NCBI GenBank assembly: GCA_023238725.1
Contig: CM041531.1
Span: forward strand, 1,829,602 to 1,893,601
Length of the DNA stretch: 64,000 nucleotides
Direction: 5' to 3'
Source of the DNA: Scortum barcoo
Taxonomy: Eukaryota > Chordata > Actinopteri > Centrarchiformes > Terapontidae
Shown here: piece by piece, positions 26,645-36,700 of the stretch
How the letters are laid out: the number at the start of each line of letters is the position of its first letter
Numbering within the stretch: position 1 is the stretch's first letter
Notes under the pieces: generated by a model
What the model was told of the DNA's origin: nothing
The model's database searches: none
Seen by the model: only the letters and a program-made list of their open reading frames with translations
Program-made: the position numbers and the translations under genes

Positions 26645-29600
26645 ACACACACACTCCTGTTACCTCAGTCAGGTTTTAATCAGGACATTGATCGAGCACC
26701 AAACGGCTCCTCCTCATCTGATGATAAAAGTAAATCCCGGCAGTGAAATGTGAGAAAGAGCTTCCTCTGTGTTTTGCAGAGACGCAGCCTATAATGTCAT
26801 CATCTCCCCGAGATCACTGCAGCAACATTTACATTTCCACCGCTCCCCGACATGTCCGCAGAGATCTGATGAAATCATTCAGTTTCCTTTCATGGACCTT
26901 TTTTTTCATTTGTCCTGCTTTTATGAGGTCTGTAGATTCAGTCAGTTCCTCGTCCGTCACACTGAACATCTATAACAAACGATCTGTTGATTTAATACGT
27001 CCAACACTTTGTGGATCTATAAAATGTCTGACAGTGAGAACGCCCACGACAATTTCCCAGTTTTATTCGACCACCAGTTCAAAACCCAAAGACGTTGAAG
27101 AGTAAAACAGCAGATCTGAACATTTGAGAAAGTGGAGCCAGAGACTGTTTTGCATTTTTTACTTGATAAATGAGAAATAATCAATCATCCAGGTTTATGT
27201 TGATTCATTTTCTGACTTAGTAAGGTGAGAAAAATGTCTTTTATATCACACAGTTCAGCTACAGGACAGTTCAAAGTGCTTCACACAAGAAGGACTGAGT
27301 CAAAGTGCAAAACAACAACAAAAGTTAAAGTGAGACTAGTTTCAGCTGTCAACCTGTTGTGCATTTTATTCTGGAGTTTACTGTCATTTTTCTTTTTGCA
27401 AACTCAGAAGTCGCATCAGTTTTTGTTTGCTGTGCTCAGTGAAATACGTCTCTGTTTCTGAAGTTTCACAGAGTGGACTCATCTTACAGAAAGTTTTCAG
27501 GCTGCATGATGCTTCAGAGTTTTGCCCTTCAAAAGGATTCACTTTTATATTCACGTTTGTTGTGAGTTCCTCTTTAGTTTAAACCTGGTGTTGATCCTCA
27601 GACTGAGGCAGGATGAAGAGAAACAGCTGGAGAAAGTGTCGGATTACAGAGATGGAGCAGAGTAATCCAACACTCACCTTTCTGCCAAACGTCTTATAAT
27701 GTTATCTCCATCTGGCCTTTATGGAAAACTGTAAAAACAGAAGGAAAAAGTCCTTCTGCAGATCTGGTCACAGTGTTTTCTCATGTTAATACAAGCAGTG
27801 TTCGATTTCATCTCTTTCTTTTGTTTCTCTGAGGCGGAGATGGACGGATGATGATGAAACAGTCACTGTTAATTGATTTATCAGAGATTTGACGACTTTA
27901 CACGCCTCTTTGATTAAACAGCAGACGTCTCTGTGACAGGAGGGTCGGTCTCTGGATGCCGCTTCGGATGTTTTAATGAGACGTAATCAGGCTCCGCTCT
28001 GACGTTAACGCCGCCTCATCACCGCCGGCTCCTAAAGCTTTGTGTCAACAGCATCCGTCCACACCGGCTCCACACGAACTGCCCGCAGGTTTTAACCAGA
28101 TCACTCTGCCAAAACAAAGTCTTCCCGCCAATTCTGCCAGCGTGTTTGACATGACTTTATTCACGCCGGCACGACTGAACGTGCATAAACTTTGTTGGAG
28201 GAAATTCGTAAACAATAGATGGTTTTCTGACATATTAGAGGAACCTCCTGCCTCAGAGTGCTTGAATCTTTGGACGCTCTACTGATGTTAATGTCAGTGT
28301 TTTGGTCTCTGATTCAGACTAAAATATTTGAGCTATCGGATGGATTGCAATGAAATTTGTTCCCCAGAGGATGAAACCTACTGCTGTTAGCAGCCTCCTC
28401 TCTTTGCATCTTGCACCACCAGCAGATAAAAACCTTTAAAATTGTCCGATACTTTGATTTCTGACCAAATACCTGCAAAAATTATTGCCATTCCCTTCAA
28501 GACGGTGAACATGGACTCAAATCTCGTCTTGCTTTTCCCTTTGAACAAACACCTATTTGTGCCTGTTTGTTCTTCATCTGTGGTCATTCTCACACATCAG
28601 ACCTTTCATATACTTTAAACTATGGACAGCCTTTTAGTTTAAGTCTGATTAATAAATCAGCGCCACATTTTTAAAGATATTCTGTCTGTTGGTACAGCAG
28701 CAGTGGCTGTTTTTGTTCCTCGAGGAGCTGAACTGAGCCTCACTGTCCCGTAAAGCTCAGTTTATGCACAACATGTCAGTTTTCATCTCGATTAGGACTC
28801 TGTTTTCTCTGCGGGACACAGCTTGGACCCTGCTGAGGTGGTCCTGACCTCCAACACACACACACACACCTTCGCTCTCTGTGCTCCTGTTGTCCCAACC
28901 AAACACTTGCAGCATTATAACCACGCAGCAGAAAAGAGCTGTTGTTTTCAGCCACGGTGACTGTGCCTCTGTTTTCATTTGGGACACACACACACATACA
29001 CATATAGTACACACACATACTCTTTCTCTGCGGAGGATGCGGTTGCAGACTCGGGGGTTGTTAAGAGCTCTGTTTTCATTCAGCCACAGGTACACATGAG
29101 GAGAGAGTCCGAAGGAAATGACTTAATCACTGCTGAGTCTGGATGTTAGCAGGGCAGTGTTGGATATGGAGCTGAGGTGTGTGTGTGTGTGTGTGTGTGG
29201 GGATTACACAGGTAGGGATTAGAAAACAGTGATTTGTGCTTTGTCTGCTGCAGACTGGTCTCCTGTTGTGAAGCCATGAATGGATGCTTGTTCTTGCTCT
29301 CTCGTGTCTGTAAACGCAGCGGGATAATCAGCACCAATTATCCGACACACTCGTTTCTTTCATCACAACAAAACCCGACTTTCTGAGAGTTGAGGAGTGT
29401 GTGTGTGTGTGTGTGTGTGTTGTGGTTTTTTTTTCCAGGTCGGAGTGATAAAGCTGTTCAATCAGTAACAGCATGGTTTTTCTCCAGCTCACCTTAAAGG
29501 TCGAGGTCAAACTGAAGCGTTTCTTCAAGAGACAAACTGCCGATACAAAGATGGAAAAACACGCCTGTCTTTGTCTTTTTTATTTTGGCAGAGGAGGAGG

Positions 29601-30074
29601 TAGAAATTGTTGCTGACTTTTATTTTGAATAAAATATAAATTTGTAAGATATTTTAGTTTTAATTTAAACATTATCTGACATTTAATAACTTTGCTGCTA
29701 ACCTGGGTCGATAACTTCCCAGCAGGAAAATGTGAAGTTTGTCCTGATGGAGGTGCAGCAGGAAAGGTCAGAGGGATTAAAATAAAAAGCTTCTTCTTCT
29801 GTGGTAAAATAACTGTCGGCTCATTAGGGTTGAAGTAAAACTATCTTGTGTTTTAAGTTGATATTTAAGTTGATTTTTAAGTTTTATGAGTTTAAATTTC
29901 ACAGTTTTTTATTATGATACTTTTTTGTGTCTCAGAGTTGGATTAGTGTTAAAGTGTCTACAGAGAGCATCTTTATCTCAGCAGGGTTAAAAACTGTCAC
30001 TGTGTGTGTGTGTCTCCCATCTCTGATGATGATGATGATGATGATGGTGTTTCTTCACACATGATAACTGTACA

Positions 30075-30107
<33 letters not shown>

Positions 30108-33100
30108 GAGGCTTCAGTGTTTTTGCAGACTGTTCTCACTGAAGCTGTTTCCTTTGTGTGGAAGACCAGGAGTCAGCAAATAGTCCATTCAACAGGACAC
30201 AATGAAGGGGGATCTGATCTCCTGTGTGTGTGTGTGTGTGTGTGTGTTTTGTACTCTGGTTCATCATGTGGATAACGTACAGAAAAATCTCTTCTGTTCA
30301 GTGTGATAAAGCTTTGTGTTTAGATTTTTTTGTTGTATTTCTTTTAAAGTAATTCTCTGAAAACCTGAAAATGTTTGAAGCATCAAACGCTTAAAATGAA
30401 TTATATTTCTCAGTTATAGTGAGAAAAAAGCACAAACAACTTAATACTTTCACTCCCTACAGATGCTCAGTATGTTTCAGTTTGTTTGTTGTTGCAGTTT
30501 TAAGTTTGACACAAAAGTCAGATGGCCTGTTGGCACAAAATTTCACTGTGATCCATTTATCAGTCGGATCAATTGATCATCCAAACGGGCAGCAGGGAGG
30601 AAATATTATTATGTGAATAATTCGAGATACAGAGTCATTGAAGAGTAAAGGTTGATCTTTAATGTGTGTGTGTGTGTTTTTAGGTGAGATGTCGTTGCCG
30701 GCCCACGTCAGCCCGTACACGAAGGTTCCCGAGGACTCGATGGAGAGCAGGGAGGACGCTTACATCCAGATGGAGCTGCGAACGCTGGAGCAGGCTCTGC
30801 TAACCACCTGTGTGGGCAGCATCATGCAGAGCTCAATGTAAGAGAGTGTGTGTGTGTGTGTGTGTCGCCACAGTTGGCCCCTGTGTCTTGTGTGTGTTGT
30901 GTTTGTTTAAACTGACCGGTGTTGGGCTCCTGGGACGGATCGTTAGTCGTTGTCAGCCCCCCCCTCCCCTCCCCGTTACATAACAACCTGTGGCTTGTAT
31001 CCAGAAAACAAAGGCACCTTCACACCCTGCAGGCCACCGTAGCTCGTTATCTGAACGCTCGTTACAGAGAAAATAAATAACCTCAGTACCCTCACTGTTT
31101 GCAGCACTTTATGGGCCTTCAGATGACATGTTCATGTGACCATGCAACACTTTACACGCCGTGATCTGTAAATTTAGGTCATGTTGTTTTTTCAGCTTTA
31201 ATTTCTCTCCATCGTAGTGACACTAATTATTGCTGTTTGTCCTAAAGAGATGTGTGTTTTGTGTGATATGTGGGAGTGATTGAATTAATAAAACTCTAAA
31301 ACCAACACATTTTAAAACCAAACACTTCACACAGGAAGGCTTGTGCTCATATTCTTCATGGGATCTAATTTATTAAGTCACAAGTGCAAAAACAACAACC
31401 ATTACAGAGTAAAACAGCACAAACTCAACAAACCGGGAGGAAAAAACACTTTAAACAAATTAAAGAGCTCATGTTTACTGGACAACACGATAAATTGATC
31501 GTATTTTTATCTCAGTTATTATGTTTGTAATTGTATTCTCTATTCTACCATATTCTGCTTAATACAGTTTTTTTTATTGCACACAATCTTAATTTTGAAA
31601 TCTTAAAAGTAATTGTTTAATCCATGTTTTATATATTCTCACATTCCCACCTCATAGTTTAAATCAAAGCAGGAAATTGGAGACCTTGACAGTAGTTTCC
31701 ATTTCTTATAAGTTTACCTGTTTTTCACTGTGCTGTTGATGGCACCTAAATTTAATGATATTATTTAATCCATTTTGTGCAGAGCTGCCAAACTGACAGT
31801 AAAATCTGCTGTAGACTTTCACAGATCCCAGAGGATGAATCTTTGTTTGTCGACTTCCTGAGCTTTTTTAGCAAATCCATAAAATATCAAACTCTAACAA
31901 GCAGATTGATGTGAAATTTCTTCATCACATATTCTTGCTCTCCTGAGGATGAACACTTTAGATTTTAATCACCTCCTGAACTTTTCTCTTGCAGGATAAA
32001 CTTTCTATCTTTTAGCTTATTTTTGTTTATAATTGATAAATCTAGAAGAATAGTTAAATCATCACTACGAACCTTTTGTAATGTTGAGTGCAGTGATCAT
32101 GTTCGGTCTCCAGGGGGCGATATTGGAGTATTCTTGTTTTTCTTTGCTGTTAAACTTCCTGGATTAAGTAAAGAGTCTGCCTGATGTGATGTGATGCACA
32201 CGTGTTTTCCTCCTACAGGTGACCTGGTGTCTCGAGCGATGCGTCACATGCAGCGTCTGCGCAGCTCGAGTGCGTCCGTCAGCCCGGCTCGCTCGGCCAA
32301 TCAGCCGTCAGTATCCTGGGCGCCGAACGCCCTGCGGACGCTCTACTACTTCCTGTCCAGCCCACAGATGGAGTCACTGGAAAATCCCAACCTGGAGCCG
32401 CCGAGCATGACGCTGAGCAGAGAGAGGTGTGTGTGTGTGTGTTCATCTGTTCTTTATTGACATCAAACGCCACATTTTCACATCAATAAATCAATTAAAT
32501 CTCATCATTAATTAATCTAATTACTGTAAACAAACATCAGCTAATATCAGCCTTTGAACGCTGCTTTAATCTTTTCATTTATTTTAGTTTTATTGAACCA
32601 CAAGCACCAAATAATCGTCTGTATCACACACACTGAGAGCATCTTCGCCCCCCCGCAGGCCGTTCCTGCTCCTCCCTCCTCTCATGGAGTGGATCAGAGT
32701 CGCCGTCGTGCACGCTGAACATCGCCGCAGCCTATTGGTGGACAGCGATGATGTCAGACAGGCGGCCAGGCAGCTCCTCCCAGGACTGGACTGCGAGCCC
32801 AGACAGTTGAAGTGAGACGCCGATCAGCTCATTTCTTTTTGTTTGTTTACATCGCCTCAGTGACACTAAGAAGAGTCATCAGTGATCATCTGCTGTTCTG
32901 ACTGGACTGAAGCCGCAAAGGATGATGATGATGTAGAAATAAAAGATGCTGCAGACTCAGATTCATATTTCTGTTTCTCTGCAGGTCGGAGTGCTGTTTC
33001 CAGTCGTTCAAATGTTTGGATGCAGAAGCTGCTGCAGCGAAGTTCCAGCTGGATTTGGGCTTCAGGATGCTCTCGTGTGGTCGAGCTGATTTGGTTCATC

Positions 33101-33664
33101 AGGCCACGAAACTTCTGGGAGCTGAGGGGGTGAACACCATGGACGACCAGGTGAGGAGGAGGGGTCCTGATTAAATATTGTGATTAGGACTGTTTATAAC
33201 AATCATTGTGATCAGTTAGAGTATAGATTATGCCTTTGTTTCCATTTTAGTGAACAGCTAATATATATTTTCACTTTTTCATCAGCAGCAGCTTTCATTA
33301 TTGTTTTTTTTACAACTTTAAACTAAAGTCTTTAAATCATTTTGTTGACATGCAGCTAAAATATGAACTTCACTCCATCGTTCCACACTCAAAATCTTTT
33401 GTTTACCTTTTTATACATTTCTAAGAAGCTGTAGCTTCCAGTTATGTACATATCTATATGATGGACAGTTATCTGCTGTCTAATAAAATAAGAGTTAACC
33501 TGTGTGTTCGTGCAGGGGATGACTCCTCTGATGTACGCCGCTGCAGCCGGAGATGAAGCTCTGGTTCAGATGCTCATCGAGGCCGGAGCCGTCCTGGACC
33601 TGCAGGTAAAAACACACCTCACGACTCATCTGAAGCTCTCTGTGCATCACAGCTGGTTGGTGAC

Positions 33665-33705
<41 letters not shown>

Positions 33706-36700
33706 GCGCAGGTTCCCGGATGCTCCGTCAAACATCCGTCGGTTCACCCCGGCAGTCGGCGCTGGGTGGCTCTGACGTTCACGGTGCTGCACAGTCACCT
33801 GTCTGTGGCTCAGGTGAGGACTCAACTCTCACAGACACTTTTCACTGGTCGATCCTTCACAGGTGAAAAGAAAAGAAACATGTTGAGTTTCTGGTGGCAG
33901 ATGAAGATGATGAACAGCTAGTGTGTTGAAAAGGTTTTGGTGGCACTTGTGTACAATTGTGAACAGAACTACATTTAAAGTGTGTCATATTTATTTTTAA
34001 CATCCCAGTAAAAATCACCAACTTTATTTAAACTTGTTTGTTGTCTTTACCTCTTCTGGTCAAACTTTCTGAAACTAGAACGTCTTAATGCAAACTTATG
34101 TACATAAAATGAACTAGTTGAGGAGATTAAGACCGACAAGGAGCACTGTGACCTGCTGATTACCTCTAAAAACATATAAAATAAGAGTATTTTAAGATAA
34201 GAGAAGATAAGTCTTTATTAATGCCACATTGGGGAAATTCACTTGTGACAGCAGCTTGAGAGTGAGACAAATGTGGGAAGAAGTACAAGAAATAAATATA
34301 AAAGGTAAAATAATTCGCTATAGACATCCTCCATATATACAGATTGATATTTGCACTGGATAATAAATTGCTCATGAGTGATCAGAGTGACAGATAATGA
34401 TGATAAACAGTAGTGTTGTTACTCTGAAAGAGTTTTGCACTGTTTAACGGTGTAACGGTGAGTGTGTAACGGTGTGTGTGTGTGTAACGGTGTGTGTGTA
34501 ACGGTGTGTGTTGTCCTGCTGACAGCTGCTGCTGGAGGCCGGAGCAGATGTGGAGGGAGGAGCTCTGCTGGACGCTCAGGAGAGCTCAGCAGAGACGCCG
34601 CTACAGTTCGCCGCCGCTGCAGGTACGTCGTTAGTGAAGACGTCCGTTTGTCTGACCAGATAGAAAATAAATTCAGACACAAAGACTCAAAAAGACACTG
34701 GCACTGCAAATACAGCAGGCTGGGTGTGTATTTATTTAAATTGGTATCTGATGATGAATTTTTGAGGACAGTACTGGTTGTTTAGAGAATATTTGCCAAC
34801 TTTTTACAGAAAAAGTGTTTTAAAAAAGGATCCCTTAAGTTATTTAGAGCCTTTTATGGTTGACAGACTTGTGCTTGATCTTTGATAGACAGAATATGTG
34901 AGGTAGATAATATTTTTAAATGAACTTAAATATTTCCTTTTACTTTTCTGGACAGACATACACTCACAGCTCTATGAAAAGTTAATATATTGACAATTAA
35001 TCAGTCTACATCCAGTTGCTTGTATTTGCAAACTGTTTTGTACAAAGTTGGAAAAATGACATTTATTTCCTGTCATATCACAGGATGTTTAAGGTGCAGG
35101 GGTGCAGATAAAGCTTCACCCTGAATAAATTCATCAAACTGTTTCATCCTCTCAGGTTACTACGAGATGGTGAGCTTGCTGCTCACATACGGAGCGGACC
35201 CCCTGCTCAGAGTGCATCATGGGAATTCACTGACGTCTCCGCTGTACGAGGACATGAACTGCTTCAGTTACGCTGCAGCGCACGGACACAGGTGAGATGT
35301 CTGTCCTGATAAAGTTCATTTTATCAGTTCATTTTCTTTTAGTTTCTGCTGATCCATTTGAAAAGTTCATTATCTGATACCTGCTGGGATGTACTGAACA
35401 TCACACCTGTATTAGGACTGAAGGTTTTCTCATGATTGTGAAATGATTCCTTCTCAGAGACTGAAAAGTGATTCACTTTGGAGAAATCCTCTTTTCAATA
35501 TTCACACACAGACACACGAACACACTTATGCTAAAAATCTCAGCATCGCACAGTATTTATTTTTTATTTGTTCTGTGAAATGGCACCAAATTTTGAATAA
35601 GCAAAAAATAACAATCTCAGTTCTCCTTATTCAGTCGTTACATATGTGATACATGACAGTGTGAAAGGAGGTTGGTTTTTCCTTTAATATGCACAAACAA
35701 ACTAACAAAGCATCACCTGCGCTCCTTGAACAGGAACATCCTGAGGAGGCTGCTGCAGCAGCCGCAGCACAGGAAGGAGGACATCCTGTCTCTGGAGGAG
35801 ATCTTGGCTGAAGGGGTGGAGGACGAGGAGGGGAACCAGGACACAAAACCCCCAAACCCTGACTCCCTGAGCCCTGTTCCCAGACTGTGTAAGGCCAGGA
35901 TGAAGGCCCTGCAGCAGGCGGCCTATTACAGCGCCGAGCATGGATACCTGGATGTCACCCTGGAGCTCAGAGAGATGGGTGAGCTTCTCAATGTTTGTTT
36001 CTGCACTGACAACATTTATGCACAAATGTTTCATGTAATTTAGTTTATTTCCTGCACACAAAATCCAAACCGTTACACTGCCAGACCAGTGAATCTGACG
36101 GTACCAGAACATGTCTCCTTAAGGATGGATTAAACAGGCAGAAACAGTAAAAACTATATTTTTCTTGCAAGATTTTTTAAAATAGTAAGTCTGCTGTGGA
36201 AAGAAATCACAAAGGAACGCAGTGTGTAAGCTGTTATTTTGCACTTTAAAGCAGAAATTTTACAGTCAGCTGCTCACAGTTTGGTGTTTTCTACCATATG
36301 AAGCTGTAAGAGCTGTGTGCTGTCACTCACTGACCCTACCCCCCTGACCCACTCACACAATAGATGCTAGAATTAGTTTTTTACACAAAACATCCGGTTG
36401 TCTAACATCGATCGTGTGCTCTGTCTCCTGCTCGGTCCAGGTGTTCCCTGGAGGCTCCACATCTGGCTGGAGTCTCTCCGCTCAGCTCAGCAGCTGTGCA
36501 GGGACAAAGTCGTCGTCTCGCTCCTCACTGAGTTTTCCTGCATCAGGACGGAGGATTACAGCCCCGAGCTGCTCTCCACAGGCGTACCGCTCATGTTCAG
36601 GATGTTAGAAACCAGCAAGGTGCAGCTTAGCGTCTCTGTGTGTGCTGTCATACTGCCACAGTGTGCTGGAAAGTTTTTTAACATGATGTTGTTTCTCCTC

